The notes beneath the pieces were generated by a model. That model was not told the DNA's origin. It saw nothing but the letters and a program-made list of their open reading frames with translations, and ran no database searches. From JAFNAG01 sp963721405 (lineage in GTDB: Bacteria > Acidobacteriota > UBA6911), in contig CAVRJA010000004.1 in NCBI GenBank assembly GCA_963721405.1, positions 558,001 to 622,000 of the forward strand: 64,000 bases of DNA, read 5' to 3'. Positions within the stretch are counted from its first letter, which is position 1; every line of letters starts with the position of its first letter. Made by a program: the position numbers and the translations under genes. Shown here piece after piece: positions 36,100-45,985 of the stretch.

Positions 36100-38373
36100 T
36101 CAGGAAGCCGCCAAGGGCAAATCGATCACGATCCTGGTTCCCACCGGCAGGTTCGGTTCGGCGCGAACCTGGCCGTGATGGTCGGACACGACCTGACGGA
36201 CGATGGCCAATCCCAGGCCCGTTCCGCCCTGGCGCCTCGAGAAATAGGGAAGGAACAGGCTGTCCTGGTACTCCTTGGGAAAGCCGCGGCCGGTATCGCT
36301 GATCTCGATGCGCGCGGAGCGCTGCTGAACGTTGCGGCTGGTTCGAATCCGCAGTACCTTGGGGCGCGCTTCGCCCGACATCGCCTCGAGCGCGTTGTCG
36401 ATCAGATTGATGAATACGCGCTTCATTTGTTCCGCATCGAGACTGACAGGCGGCAGGTCGACGTCAAAAGACCTCTCGATCAGGACATCCTGGATCCGGC
36501 CGTTGTACAGGCTCAGGGCGCTCTCGAGAATCCGGTGCAGGTCCGTCTCTTCCAGTCTTACGCCCGGGAGGCGCGCGAAGCTCGAGAATTCGTCCACGAG
36601 GTTCTTGAGCGAGTCGGCCTCCCGGATGATCGTCTGCACGCACTCCTCCAGCAATTGGTCAAAAGCAGCCAGCTGATCATGCCGCGCCCGCCACTGCGTC
36701 ATCGATGGGCCGGGCAAAGGGATCTGGCGATACCGGCTCAGCATGCGTTCCGCGGACAGCTGAATCGGGGTCAGAGGGTTCTTAATCTCGTGCGCCAGAC
36801 GCCGCGCGACTTCCTGCCAGGCAGCCATTTTTTCGGCGCGCAACAACTCCGTCAGGTCGTCCAGTACGACCACCCAGCCGGTGTGCTGTTCCGAGCCGTC
36901 CACCAGCGAGGTCACGGTCGTAGCCAGATGCAGGGATTTGGACGGCAAGTTGAGTTCGATATTCCGGATCACGGGGCCGAGCACGCCGGCCTTGCGCATC
37001 AGCGTGCGCAGCGTTTCGTAGGCCGGGCCCTTCACCACTTCTTCCAGGAGCAGGTCGCCTGCCTGCCCCTCCACTTCCAGCATCTCCATGGCGGCGCGGT
37101 TCATCGTGCGGATCCGGTAGTCGGCATCCAGCGACACGACGCCGGTGGCGATTGCCTGCAGAACCGTCTCGATGTAGCGCCGGCGCTCGTCGAGCGCCAC
37201 GTTAGTCTGCCGCAGGCTGTTCTGGGCCTCTTCGATGTTCGCCTTGTTTTCCTGGAGTTCGGACGTCATGCGGTTGAACGTCGTAACCAGGCTCCCGAGT
37301 TCATCGAAGGCCACGCACTTGACCCGGTAATCGAGGTTTCCCGCCGCAACCGCCGCCGCTCCCTCCGCCAGCGCCTGGATCGGGACCGTAATGCGCTTGG
37401 CCAGATACATGGCAAACCAGGAAAAGGCAAAGACGATCAGGAGCGTGGAAAGCGCGAGAATCAGCAGGATGTTGAACCGGACTGTCCGCTTTTCGCGCTG
37501 CAGCTGCTCGTAGGCGTCGTAGGCCTGCATCACCTGGATCGCCTTCAGATGGATATTTTCGGCGCTTGAAGTTTCGGTGACCACTGCGCCGGTAATCGAG
37601 CCGCCCGGATCGCGGATCGCCGCGGTGGCCCACGTCGTCTCGCGTTTGTCGTCGCCCTGGACCTCGTAGTCGGACGTTCCTTGAAGCGCACGCATCACCA
37701 GCCTGGTCAGATCTGGCTCGTGACCACCGGCCCGGGCCGGGGCGCCGGACTCGGTTACGAGCGTGCCGCCCTGGCCATAGATGCGGATGACGTCGATGCG
37801 AAAGAGCTGTCGCAGCTGCGCGAACGCCTGCTCCTGTTCCGGAGAGGGTGGCTGCCCGGCCCCCCCAAACTGGCCCACCCTGGCGGCGATGTCGGCAGCG
37901 AAAGTCTTGGCATTCAAGGCCGCCTCCTCGTAGTAGCGCTTGGCGATTCGCTGGCTGCTCTCCTGCAATTGCACGGCCGGGGCGCTGAACCACTGTTCGA
38001 TCGAAGCGGACAGCATCCAATAAGCCATGGAGAACAGGAGCACGGCCGGCAGCAGCGCCAGCACCACGAAGATGCGGACCATTTTGGTCTTGAAGACACT
38101 CCCGACCTGGCCGCTCTTGCGCTCGAAATAGAGCTTGATCAGGTTGCGGCCCAGGATTGTGGCGAGAATCAGGAGCGCGAGAATCACCAGGACCGTCGCG
38201 GTCCAGAGCTGGAAGGTGCGCGTGGCGAACTTGGGGCTTCCGATGCCCGGCTGGTGCAGCCAGATCTGCGTCGCGGTCAGCGCCAGCACCAGAAACAGGA
38301 TCGTCCCGAGCACGTAGCGGCGGGTGCGTGAGGTGTTCCTCTCGGGTTGGGTAAAACTAGGCAAATCGGTCAT
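36100..38373 (-). CDS. NtrY-like membrane sensor histidine kinase
   Basis: 757-residue kinase. TM helices near 23-42, 56-78 and 100-122 precede a periplasmic-type sensor region. A further TM helix near 295-318 leads into HAMP (KRITVPIQALAEGAAAVAAG), PAS (VSLDADYRIRTMNRAA), the HisKA phospho-acceptor His in RRLAHEIKNPLTPIQLS, and an HATPase domain with NLIDNALEAM, DTGRGFPKEY and GGTGLGLAIVRQVV. This layout is that of NtrY. It forms a two-gene operon with the sigma-54 regulator. The signal is unknown; nitrogen or redox are only family guesses. Confidence 0.9.
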   Translation of the reverse strand: MTDLPSFTQPERNTSRTRRYVLGTILFLVLALTATQIWLHQPGIGSPKFATRTFQLWTATVLVILALLILATILGRNLIKLYFERKSGQVGSVFKTKMVRIFVVLALLPAVLLFSMAYWMLSASIEQWFSAPAVQLQESSQRIAKRYYEEAALNAKTFAADIAARVGQFGGAGQPPSPEQEQAFAQLRQLFRIDVIRIYGQGGTLVTESGAPARAGGHEPDLTRLVMRALQGTSDYEVQGDDKRETTWATAAIRDPGGSITGAVVTETSSAENIHLKAIQVMQAYDAYEQLQREKRTVRFNILLILALSTLLIVFAFSWFAMYLAKRITVPIQALAEGAAAVAAGNLDYRVKCVAFDELGSLVTTFNRMTSELQENKANIEEAQNSLRQTNVALDERRRYIETVLQAIATGVVSLDADYRIRTMNRAAMEMLEVEGQAGDLLLEEVVKGPAYETLRTLMRKAGVLGPVIRNIELNLPSKSLHLATTVTSLVDGSEQHTGWVVVLDDLTELLRAEKMAAWQEVARRLAHEIKNPLTPIQLSAERMLSRYRQIPLPGPSMTQWRARHDQLAAFDQLLEECVQTIIREADSLKNLVDEFSSFARLPGVRLEETDLHRILESALSLYNGRIQDVLIERSFDVDLPPVSLDAEQMKRVFINLIDNALEAMSGEARPKVLRIRTSRNVQQRSARIEISDTGRGFPKEYQDSLFLPYFSRRQGGTGLGLAIVRQVVSDHHGQVRAEPNLPVGTRIVIDLPLAAS

Positions 38374-38642
38374 TTAGGGAAATCCAGCGCGGGCCGCCCC
38401 GCTGTCGCGCGAGGAGCTCCGGCGCATTCGAATGATGGGTCGGCGCCATCGTCCCCGGCGGACCCGCATGCTTGATCCCTCCATCCCGGACGCCGGCTGC
38501 TTTTCGAAACGAGACAAGGTGTGACGCGCTCAGACACGCAGCGTTGAAGACGGCCGGATGGATGATTATATGCCAACCCTCGGATGAGTGGAAATCCCTA
38601 TTCCGGGACCGCCGGGCGGAGGCGCCATCACCCTGCAAAACA

Positions 38643-38677
38643 CAAGGGCCGCCAGCCCGAAAGCGTGACGGCCCTTG
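38643..38677 (-). terminator. Terminator of the small membrane-protein gene
   Basis: CAAGGGCCG (38643-38651) pairs with CGGCCCTTG (38669-38677). Read on the minus strand the stem is followed by TGTTTTG. It lies 26 bases after the stop of the 53-residue ORF. The T-run is modest. Confidence 0.6.
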
Positions 38678-38703
38678 TTTCCGGATCTCTTTCCCGCAGG
38701 TCG

Positions 38704-38865
38704 CTATACACGCGTGAGCAGAATGATGCTCACGATGATGGCGACAATGATCAGCACCTGGCTCGCGGCCTGGGACTTCAAAACGCGCTTCCCTCGGTCC
38801 GTGAAACTGGAAAATGCCGATCGGTCCTGCGGATGAAACGAGAATGCGTGATGCCTGATGGTCAC
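38704..38865 (-). CDS. Small single-pass membrane protein (53 aa)
   Basis: A short gene below usual size cut-offs, with GTG start at 38865 and TAG stop at 38704-38706. The N-terminal half is basic and polar (TIRHHAFSFHPQDRSAF, then DRGKRVLKSQ), and the C-terminal half is a strong TM helix (VLIIVAIIVSIILL) ending TRV. AGGA lies about 11 bases before the GTG, and a stem-loop follows the stop. Start, ribosome site, hydrophobic helix and terminator together make a real gene likely. Function unknown; positive N-terminus suggests N-in, C-out topology. It is the only gene seen in the 659 bases between the kinase and the epimerase. Confidence 0.6.
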   Translation of the reverse strand: MTIRHHAFSFHPQDRSAFSSFTDRGKRVLKSQAASQVLIIVAIIVSIILLTRV

Positions 38866-39032
38866 GATATATTAATCCTCATGCAGCAATAAACTAATTA
38901 CTAGGAAATCGGGGATAGTGGATAACACACCTGGGGCGTCACATTCAAATTAAAAGTGAAGCTCTACAAAATGCGCCATTGACGCTCAGCCCGGAAAATA
39001 CTAGATTCGCACCCTGATTCAGAGGAGATCCG

Positions 39033-39995
39033 GTGAAAGTACTCATAACAGGCGGGGCGGGATTTATCGGTTCGTATCTGTCGGAGGCCTATCTGGAGAG
39101 GGGAAACGAGGTCTACGTCATCGACGATCTCTCCACCGGGAGGCTGGAAAACATCAAGCATCTCCTGAAATGCCCCGGGTTCCATTTCCTCAACGATACG
39201 ATTCTCAACCGGGACGCGATGCTCGAGTTGACCGGCATCTGCGACGTCGTCGTCCACCTGGCGGCCGCGGTAGGCGTCAAACTCATCATCGACGAGCCGC
39301 TCAAGTCGATACACACCAACATCGCCGGCACGGAAATCGTCCTGGAATTGGCCAACAAGTTCCGCAAAAAGACCTTCCTGGCTTCCACCTCCGAGGTCTA
39401 CGGCAGAAACTCCAAGGTCCCCCTCGCGGAAGACGACGAGCGCATCTACGGTTCAACGGCAGTCGCCCGCTGGAGTTATGCCGCCACGAAGGCCATGGAC
39501 GAGTTCCTCGCACTGGCCTATTACCACAACAAGCAGCTCCCCGTCATTGTTGCGCGTTTCTTCAATACGGTGGGACCGCGCCAGACCGGACGCTACGGCA
39601 TGGTCGTGCCGCGGTTCGTGGGACAGGCGCTGAGGAACGAACCGCTCACCATTTACGGCACCGGGGCGCAAACCCGCACGTTTACTTATGTCGGGGACGT
39701 GGTGCAGGGGGTGATGTCGCTGATCGATGAGCCCCGCGCGGTGGGCGAAATCTTCAACATCGGCGGCGACGAGGAGATTTCCATCAACGATCTCGCCAAC
39801 CGCGTCCGGACACTGACCGGCAGTTCCTCGCCGATTGAGCATATTCCCTACGAGCGGGCCTACCAGGAAGGCTTCGAAGACATGGAGCGCCGGGTTCCCG
39901 ATATCAGCAAGCTCAAGAGAACCGTAGGGTACGCCAATACCCACGACCTGGACTCGATGCTCGACAAAATCATCGAGCACGAACGCACCCGCTGA
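39033..39995 (+). CDS. NAD-dependent epimerase/dehydratase (sugar nucleotide)
   Basis: 320-residue extended short-chain dehydrogenase. NAD motif GGAGFIGS (7-14), the DDLSTGRLENIKHL segment, AAAVGVKLIIDEPLKSIHTN, catalytic STSEVYG and YAATK (Tyr-x-x-x-Lys), and the sugar-binding RFFNTVGPRQTGRYGMVVPRF. It resembles UDP-glucuronate decarboxylase or UDP-glucose 4-epimerase. It would make a nucleotide sugar for surface polysaccharide; no glycosyltransferase is nearby. The GTG start follows GAGGAGA. It ends 11 bases before the convergent M14 gene. Substrate uncertain. Confidence 0.85.
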   Translation: MKVLITGGAGFIGSYLSEAYLERGNEVYVIDDLSTGRLENIKHLLKCPGFHFLNDTILNRDAMLELTGICDVVVHLAAAVGVKLIIDEPLKSIHTNIAGTEIVLELANKFRKKTFLASTSEVYGRNSKVPLAEDDERIYGSTAVARWSYAATKAMDEFLALAYYHNKQLPVIVARFFNTVGPRQTGRYGMVVPRFVGQALRNEPLTIYGTGAQTRTFTYVGDVVQGVMSLIDEPRAVGEIFNIGGDEEISINDLANRVRTLTGSSSPIEHIPYERAYQEGFEDMERRVPDISKLKRTVGYANTHDLDSMLDKIIEHERTR

Positions 39996-40006
39996 CCCAT
40001 AGGCGG

Positions 40007-43000
40007 CTACTGGCCTCTTACCAGGTCGCGGACTTCCTGTTCCAGGTTCGCAAGCCTGAACTGGATCAACAGGTCGTTGAACGAGAATTTGACCGCCGCA
40101 TAGTCTTTGCCGCGCATGTCAAGGAGCGCGGCCTTGAGCTGCGCCTTGTATTCCTCCAGCCTTGCGGCTGCCCGAGCCCCGGCTCGCCCTTTGAACTCAT
40201 CGATGGCCGCGAAGTGTGTTCCCTGGAATTGCTGCACCAGGGCATCGAACTGCTTCCCCTCCTCGACCGCCTGTGCGCCGCGGGCGCCGGCGAATTTCTG
40301 CCCCTGGGCCAGCGCCTTCTGCAGATCGGCGCGCACCGCATCCGCAATCTTGCCCCAGTCCTGTTCCAGGCTGGTACGGGCAGCCGCGGCCGGTGCGACG
40401 CCCTCGGCGACGGGGCCGAAAAAGTACATCGTATTGAATATCAGCTTGAACATGCCGAAGGTCTGCCCCCGCCATTGCGGGCGGAAGCCGGTCAGGATGA
40501 TGTGGCCGCGGCCATAGAAAACGTCGAGCGCGGCAATCTTCCCCTGGATCTTTTCCGGATGCAGCAGGTACCCGCTCAACAGCGGGTCGTCATCCTTCGG
40601 GTAGGTCAGGAGGACGTTTCCCTTGAAATCGCGGTCGGTCTCGAACGCGGCGTTGCGGGCGAAAAACACGGCCGGCTCCTGAGGCAGGCCGTACAGCAGC
40701 GGGTGCGCCGTGTCTTTCACCTCGGTCCGCAGGATCGAACCGGAGCAGAAGAATTCCTGGTTCTTGAGCCCCTGGAGGACATTTTTCACCGGCAGGTTGA
40801 ATCGCTCGACGGCAAACAGAGAAGCGTTGCCAAGCGTCAGCAAAGTGCCGCCGTCGCGCACGAACTCCCGGAGCTTCGCCAGGCCGGCGTCGCCGATCCC
40901 GCCGACATACTCGGCGGGCACCGTCCCCACCGCGTGGCCGTCCATGATCGCGCTCGCGCCGGCTTCCGCAAAGATCAGCACGTCATAGCTGTCGCGCAAA
41001 TGACCCGACTGGATTTCGGCGTTGTGGACCTCTTTATAAGGGAATTCGTATTGATCCAAAAGCCACGCGGTCCAGCCTTCATCGATGTTGCCCAGCCAGG
41101 AAGTGTAGATCCCGATGCGCGGCGCCTTGACGGCGGCAGCCGCATCGCTCACCGGGCCCGTCGCCTGCACCGGCAGGCTCAGGTCGCTGCTGATACTCTG
41201 CATCTGCTGATGAGAAAGCCCAGTCGCCACGACGGCCCCGGGCGCCAGGCGCACTTTGCCGGCGGCCAGCTCCTGCCGGGCAAACGAGACGTTTCCCCCG
41301 GCCTTCAAGACACGGTTGACAGCCCGCAACGAGGCGTTGGACTGGTGATCGAAGACGTAGGCCGCGCCGGATCCCTCGATGCCGGCCGCCGGCGGCGCCA
41401 CTTTGTCGATCGGCCGCAGCCTGCCCCGGAATTCCTGGGTCAACGGCGCGGCGACCGGTATCACTTCGACGCCCATCTGCAGAGGCAGCGTCCAGCCGGC
41501 GACATCATAGGGAAGATCGGGCTCGCCTCCGGGCGTTTCCCGCAGATCAGGATACTTCTGCACCTCGAGCAGTTCCTTTGCAAGCAGGGCAAATGGCTGG
41601 TCCATGAGGATCACCCAGCTTCCCGCGGGAACCTCGCGGCCGTTGGCATTGACCGGTTGCGCGGCCTGGTGAATCCGCAAACCGTCAATCCTGAGCTTGT
41701 CCACCATCTGGGCAGCGGTCTGCGGATCCCGCTGCTTCTGCGGGATGATATACGCAAACGGCGGTTCGGTCGTGAACCTCTTCACGATGTCGCGCCCGGC
41801 CTGGTAGCGGTTGTAGATCAGCTCTTCCCGGTATTTTGCGGCCGTGTCCAACACCGACATGGAAGCGCCGATCATGTAGCGCACGGCATCGCCGAGACGC
41901 CACCACCCTCCCTTCCATGGGCTTGAATAGAAGACCTCCTGGCGCAGTCCCTGGAACTCCTTGGGAAAATCCTGCACCGTGTAAAAACGTGGCGTCGCGT
42001 ATCGGTAGAGCGCCGTTTCGGTCAGGAATGAAACCGTGTTGCGATAGTTGTTCACGCCGTCGATGAATCCCGGGTACCAGTCGTCGAAACCGGTCCGATG
42101 GATCGACCCCGGCATGCCGTGTTGGTCAAGATAGGAGGCCATGGCGGTGCCAAACACGTTGGTCCACCGCCACATCAGCGGATGGACGTTGCTCGAGATC
42201 GGCTCGGCGAAAGGGGGAATCCAGATCCGCGCCGGGAACGGCGCCGTCTGGTGATGGTTGAAATAGACCATCGAAAACCACTCTTCGACCTCCATTCGAG
42301 TCACCGCCTGTGATTCAATCATGTTGTTCATGTAGCCGTCACGATTGTTGTCGTGCCCGACATATTTCTGGTAGAGCCAGGGCATCGGGCTGACTTCATA
42401 GGCCGTCCCGAGATTGCGCCGGTACCAGTCCGTCACCATGTTCTGGCCATCCGGGTTCAGGGAAAACCACAGGATGACGATCACGTTGTCCAGGATGAAC
42501 TTGATCTGCGGATCAGTCGTATTCGAGACCAGGTCATAGGCCAGCTGCGGCGTGTGTTCCGCGCCGGCAACTTCCGTGGAATGCAGCCCTCCGTCGAGGT
42601 GGACCACCACTTTGCCTTCGCGCGCCAGCTGGCGCGCGGAATCGTCGTTCAGGTCCTGCAGCAGCGCGATGCGGCGCGAGATCTCCCGGTAACGGTCCAG
42701 GTTCTTCAGATTTTCCGGCGAAGAGATGATCGCGATATACCAGTCCTGTCCCAGCGTCGTCTTGCCGATCTTCTCCAGCCTGATCTTGTCCGACGCAGAG
42801 GCGAGCTTCTGGAAGTAGGCGAGCGATTCGTCGTACCGGGTCAGGTGATAATCGGCGCCCGGTTTATAGCCGAGCACGGATTCCGGAGTCGGAACGGCCT
42901 GCGCATGGAGCACGCCCCCCAGGCCGGAGACCAGCACACACCAAGCCAGGATAAGAGCGCAGATCGGCGGAACAGCGTTGACTCTGGCAGGGAACACCAT
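40007..43000 (-). CDS. Exported M14-family zinc carboxypeptidase
   Basis: 997-residue exported protein. A signal peptide (about 1-34) is followed by an M14 carboxypeptidase-A-like domain with the zinc pair His140/Glu143 in GLHSTEVAG, the substrate region FSLNPDGQNMV, and further His in FNHHQTAP. The C-terminal half (about 520-900) looks like a class I glutamine-amidotransferase-like/ThuA-type fold with DVLIFAEAGA and FVRDGGTLLTLGNAS. The end is helical and charged. The ATG at 43000 follows AGGAGAA and starts the signal peptide; the frame is open to 43018. It lies 66 bases after the TRAP permease gene, perhaps supplying amino acids or peptides to that transporter (inference). Confidence 0.85.
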   Translation of the reverse strand: MVFPARVNAVPPICALILAWCVLVSGLGGVLHAQAVPTPESVLGYKPGADYHLTRYDESLAYFQKLASASDKIRLEKIGKTTLGQDWYIAIISSPENLKNLDRYREISRRIALLQDLNDDSARQLAREGKVVVHLDGGLHSTEVAGAEHTPQLAYDLVSNTTDPQIKFILDNVIVILWFSLNPDGQNMVTDWYRRNLGTAYEVSPMPWLYQKYVGHDNNRDGYMNNMIESQAVTRMEVEEWFSMVYFNHHQTAPFPARIWIPPFAEPISSNVHPLMWRWTNVFGTAMASYLDQHGMPGSIHRTGFDDWYPGFIDGVNNYRNTVSFLTETALYRYATPRFYTVQDFPKEFQGLRQEVFYSSPWKGGWWRLGDAVRYMIGASMSVLDTAAKYREELIYNRYQAGRDIVKRFTTEPPFAYIIPQKQRDPQTAAQMVDKLRIDGLRIHQAAQPVNANGREVPAGSWVILMDQPFALLAKELLEVQKYPDLRETPGGEPDLPYDVAGWTLPLQMGVEVIPVAAPLTQEFRGRLRPIDKVAPPAAGIEGSGAAYVFDHQSNASLRAVNRVLKAGGNVSFARQELAAGKVRLAPGAVVATGLSHQQMQSISSDLSLPVQATGPVSDAAAAVKAPRIGIYTSWLGNIDEGWTAWLLDQYEFPYKEVHNAEIQSGHLRDSYDVLIFAEAGASAIMDGHAVGTVPAEYVGGIGDAGLAKLREFVRDGGTLLTLGNASLFAVERFNLPVKNVLQGLKNQEFFCSGSILRTEVKDTAHPLLYGLPQEPAVFFARNAAFETDRDFKGNVLLTYPKDDDPLLSGYLLHPEKIQGKIAALDVFYGRGHIILTGFRPQWRGQTFGMFKLIFNTMYFFGPVAEGVAPAAAARTSLEQDWGKIADAVRADLQKALAQGQKFAGARGAQAVEEGKQFDALVQQFQGTHFAAIDEFKGRAGARAAARLEEYKAQLKAALLDMRGKDYAAVKFSFNDLLIQFRLANLEQEVRDLVRGQ

Positions 43001-43066
43001 AAACGATTCTCCTCGCATAGGTTTCCACGATGATAATGTCGCATGAGGGAAAATGTAAACAGGCTT

Positions 43067-44890
43067 TCAGGAATTTCTGCCGAGCAATTTCAAAATGCCT
43101 AATGACATGTCCGGGATATAGGTGATCAGGAGGACGCCGATTCCGAGAATGATCAGGAAGGGAACCACGTGGCGGTAGAGCTGGGGCAACGGCTTGCCGA
43201 ATCGCGTCGACGACAGGAAAAGATTGAGTCCCACCGGAGGCAGTAGGAATCCCAGCTCGAGGTTGGCAAGGAAGATGACTCCCAGGTGAATCGGGTCGAT
43301 GCCGAAAACGACGCCCATGGGCGCAATCAGAGGCGCCAGGATGATGAGAGCCGAATAGATCTCGAGCACACTGCCGAGCACGAGCAGCAACACATTCAAC
43401 ACGAGCAGGAACACCAGCGGCGAGTGGATGTGCGTCGTCACCCAAGTCATAAGCGTGGAGGGTATCTCCGCATCGACCAGGTAGCTCGTCAAGCCCATGG
43501 CAATGCTGAGCAGGATGAGCACGGCGCCCATGAGCGACGCGGAACGCAGCAGGACCGCGGGCAGCCCTCGTACGAACCCGATGTCGCGGGTGATGAAGCA
43601 CTCGACTACTACGGCGTAAACAAACGCCGCGGCGGCCGTTTCGACCATGGACGTCAGCCCGCTGGCAAAGAGCCCGATCACGAGGAAAGGGAGTGCAAGC
43701 TCCCACTTGGCTTTCCAGGTCGCCGCGGCGGCTTCCTTCCATCGGAACGGTTGACGGCCGGTTTTGATTCGCCTGCCGATATAAATGCCGTAGGCGGCAG
43801 CCAGGAGCACCAGCAGAAAACCGGGAATCAGCCCGGCAAGGTAGAGCTGGTCCGCCGGTACGCTCGTCTGCCCCCTGCTGGCCACAACGCTGTAAATGAT
43901 GACCGGGAGACTCGGCGGGAACAGCAATCCCAGGCTTCCGGAGGCGGTAACCAGGCCAAGAGAAAAACCCTCCGAGTACCCGTCTTCCCGCAAGATCGGA
44001 TAGACCAGCCCTCCGAGCGCGATGATGGTCACGCCGGATCCTCCGGTGAAGGTGGTGAAAAGTGCGCAAACCGCCGCCACCATCACGGCGATGCCGCCCG
44101 GCATCCAGCCGAAGAACGCGCGAAAGAAACGCACCAGCCGGGCAGACGCGCGGCTCTCGGCGAGGACGTACCCGCAGGCGGTCAGCAGCGGGATCGCCGG
44201 CAGGGTGGGCGAGTCCATCAGCCGGTACACCGCATCGGGGACCGCCGAAATCGGAGTCATGTCCCGGAAGAAGAAGATCAGCGCCAGTCCGCCCATGGCA
44301 ACGAACACCGGCGCGCCCAGCAGCGCCCCGACGATGACGGCGAGGGCCAGCGGCCAGATGTGCGCGACACTTTCGGCGGGAAGCCAGCCCAGGGCGAATG
44401 CGCCAGCCACAGCGGCCAACGCCGCCATGCGGCCACGCCAGCGGGGCGACGCCTGCCATGCGAACCGCGCAGCCATCAGCGCCAGAACTACCGGCATGAT
44501 GCACTCGCTCACCCACTCGGGCAGCCCGATCGGGAGGACCTTGCCGCTCTGTCGGTTCACGTCCACGACGGCGATGCTGCCATATGCCAGCATGGCGACG
44601 GTCGCTGCGGAGACGGCGCAGGCAAACACGCGAGCGGCGCGGCGCGCTGTTCCCTCCCCCAACAGCTCAGCGGTCGAAAGCGTGAGGTGCTTCCCCTCGC
44701 GCGTAGCCACCAGGCCGCCCACGAACGCCAGCCACAGTGTCAGTTGCTGGACGTAGGGCGAGGAGGAGCCGGGAATATTGAAGCCAATCGGCCGGCCGAA
44801 GGCATCGATGAGGGGAAGCACGGCAGCGAGCGCGAGCGCGCTCACGAGCAGGGCCTGCTCTACCCGGTGGACGACGTCGTCGAGCCTCAC
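43067..44890 (-). CDS. TRAP transporter permease, fused DctQ-DctM
   Basis: 607-residue inner-membrane protein joining the small (DctQ) and large (DctM) TRAP permease subunits. The first four helices (about 1-160) include YVQQLTLWLAFVGGLVATREGKH of the DctQ part. The long remainder has DctM motifs such as TGGSGVTIIALGGLVYPIL, GLVTASGSLGLLFPPSLPVIIYS and NLELGFLLPPVGLNLFL. It uses an ion gradient to drive uptake of an organic acid or similar solute. The GTG at 44890 follows the stop of the binding-protein gene by one base, so the two are translationally coupled; an apparently longer frame begins upstream inside that gene. Confidence 0.9.
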   Translation of the reverse strand: MRLDDVVHRVEQALLVSALALAAVLPLIDAFGRPIGFNIPGSSSPYVQQLTLWLAFVGGLVATREGKHLTLSTAELLGEGTARRAARVFACAVSAATVAMLAYGSIAVVDVNRQSGKVLPIGLPEWVSECIMPVVLALMAARFAWQASPRWRGRMAALAAVAGAFALGWLPAESVAHIWPLALAVIVGALLGAPVFVAMGGLALIFFFRDMTPISAVPDAVYRLMDSPTLPAIPLLTACGYVLAESRASARLVRFFRAFFGWMPGGIAVMVAAVCALFTTFTGGSGVTIIALGGLVYPILREDGYSEGFSLGLVTASGSLGLLFPPSLPVIIYSVVASRGQTSVPADQLYLAGLIPGFLLVLLAAAYGIYIGRRIKTGRQPFRWKEAAAATWKAKWELALPFLVIGLFASGLTSMVETAAAAFVYAVVVECFITRDIGFVRGLPAVLLRSASLMGAVLILLSIAMGLTSYLVDAEIPSTLMTWVTTHIHSPLVFLLVLNVLLLVLGSVLEIYSALIILAPLIAPMGVVFGIDPIHLGVIFLANLELGFLLPPVGLNLFLSSTRFGKPLPQLYRHVVPFLIILGIGVLLITYIPDMSLGILKLLGRNS

Positions 44891-44891
44891 G

Positions 44892-45953
44892 TTATTTGGC
44901 AACCCCGGTGCGTTTGCGGTACTCGTCACGGTACTTGAGCGCTTCGTCGAAAGCGTCGGCCGGCACAATTTTGCCCCGGATCCGCGGATACACGCTCTCC
45001 GCGACCTTGAGCCAGGCCTCACGGGCCTTGGCATCGACCTGGACCACGTTCAGGCCGCGCTTCTTCATGGCTTCAATGTCGCGCTGCCCCCCCTGACGGA
45101 TCTCGGTCTGCAGCTTTTTCCCCGCTTCCTGCATGACGGCGAGCAACGTGGCGCGCAGGTCCGCAGGAATCCGGTCCCACATCCGCTTGTCGATGACCGT
45201 CGCCCCCAGCAGCATCTCCCAGTCCAGGTCGGTCATGTTCTTCGCATAGTTGTAATACTGGGTAAGCACCGCCACCTGGGGAGAGGTCGGCACCGCGTTG
45301 ACGAGGCCGGTCTGGAGCGCCGTGGCGATTTCCGTCGCCGGCAGCGGCACCGGGTTGAATCCGGCGGCCTTCAGGAGGTCGATGGCGTCGGCGTCGCCGG
45401 CCCAGGAAAACAGCTTCAACTTCTTGAGGTCGTCCGGCGTGGCCACGGGTTTCTGGGTGAAGTAGCGGATCCAACCGCCGTCGACCCAGTTTAGTACGAT
45501 GAAGCCCTGCTTCTCCATGCTGGACTCGAGCCGGGGACGCATCTTCTCCAGTACGGCGTACACCTCTTCGTACGAGGCAAACATCATCGGCACGCTCAGC
45601 GCATACACCGACTGGTCGATCTCGGCGACTCCGACCGAGGTGAGCACCCCGGCGTGCAACGTGCCCAGCCTCATCTTGCGGACGACATCCGTGTCGTCCC
45701 CAGCGACGCCGCCGGCATAGATCGTCAGCGAGACCCTCCCGTTGGACACTTTCTTCCACTTGTCGGCGGCCTCCTTCAGGATCAGGTGCCATGACGATCC
45801 TTCGGGCACCATGGTCGCCATTTTGACGGTGATCTGAGCATTGGCCCGCGAGGCAAACGGCACAGTCGCCAGCAGCACAATCGCTGCCGCCGTGACGAAA
45901 GCTGCCGGCAGCCTGTGAAGCAACCGGGTCTTGCAGGCGAGTTCGCGATTCAT
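44892..45953 (-). CDS. TRAP transporter solute-binding protein (DctP family)
   Basis: 353-residue periplasmic protein with a signal peptide (about 1-38, ending SRANA). It has the DctP hallmarks VKMATMVPEGSSWH, KMRLGTLHAGVLTSVGVAEI, and the ligand-contact region ATEIATALQTGLVNAVPTSP with a conserved Arg in GGWIRYFTQKPV. It captures the solute and delivers it to the DctQ-DctM permease. The ATG at 45953 follows GGAAGG; a TTG at 45965 is possible. It sits between a TatT-type lipoprotein gene and the permease gene. The ligand is not predictable. Confidence 0.9.
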   Translation of the reverse strand: MNRELACKTRLLHRLPAAFVTAAAIVLLATVPFASRANAQITVKMATMVPEGSSWHLILKEAADKWKKVSNGRVSLTIYAGGVAGDDTDVVRKMRLGTLHAGVLTSVGVAEIDQSVYALSVPMMFASYEEVYAVLEKMRPRLESSMEKQGFIVLNWVDGGWIRYFTQKPVATPDDLKKLKLFSWAGDADAIDLLKAAGFNPVPLPATEIATALQTGLVNAVPTSPQVAVLTQYYNYAKNMTDLDWEMLLGATVIDKRMWDRIPADLRATLLAVMQEAGKKLQTEIRQGGQRDIEAMKKRGLNVVQVDAKAREAWLKVAESVYPRIRGKIVPADAFDEALKYRDEYRKRTGVAK

Positions 45954-45985
45954 AATGATCAACACCTTCCGTAAAAGCAGCGTTG

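Noticed and set aside
35710..37569. 619-codon open frame opposite the two-component genes
   Set aside because: It overlaps the clear NtrX/NtrY-like genes on the other strand and shows no domain.
43286..44938. 550-codon open frame opposite the TRAP permease
   Set aside because: Gly/Arg/Gln/His-rich shadow of a strongly hydrophobic gene.
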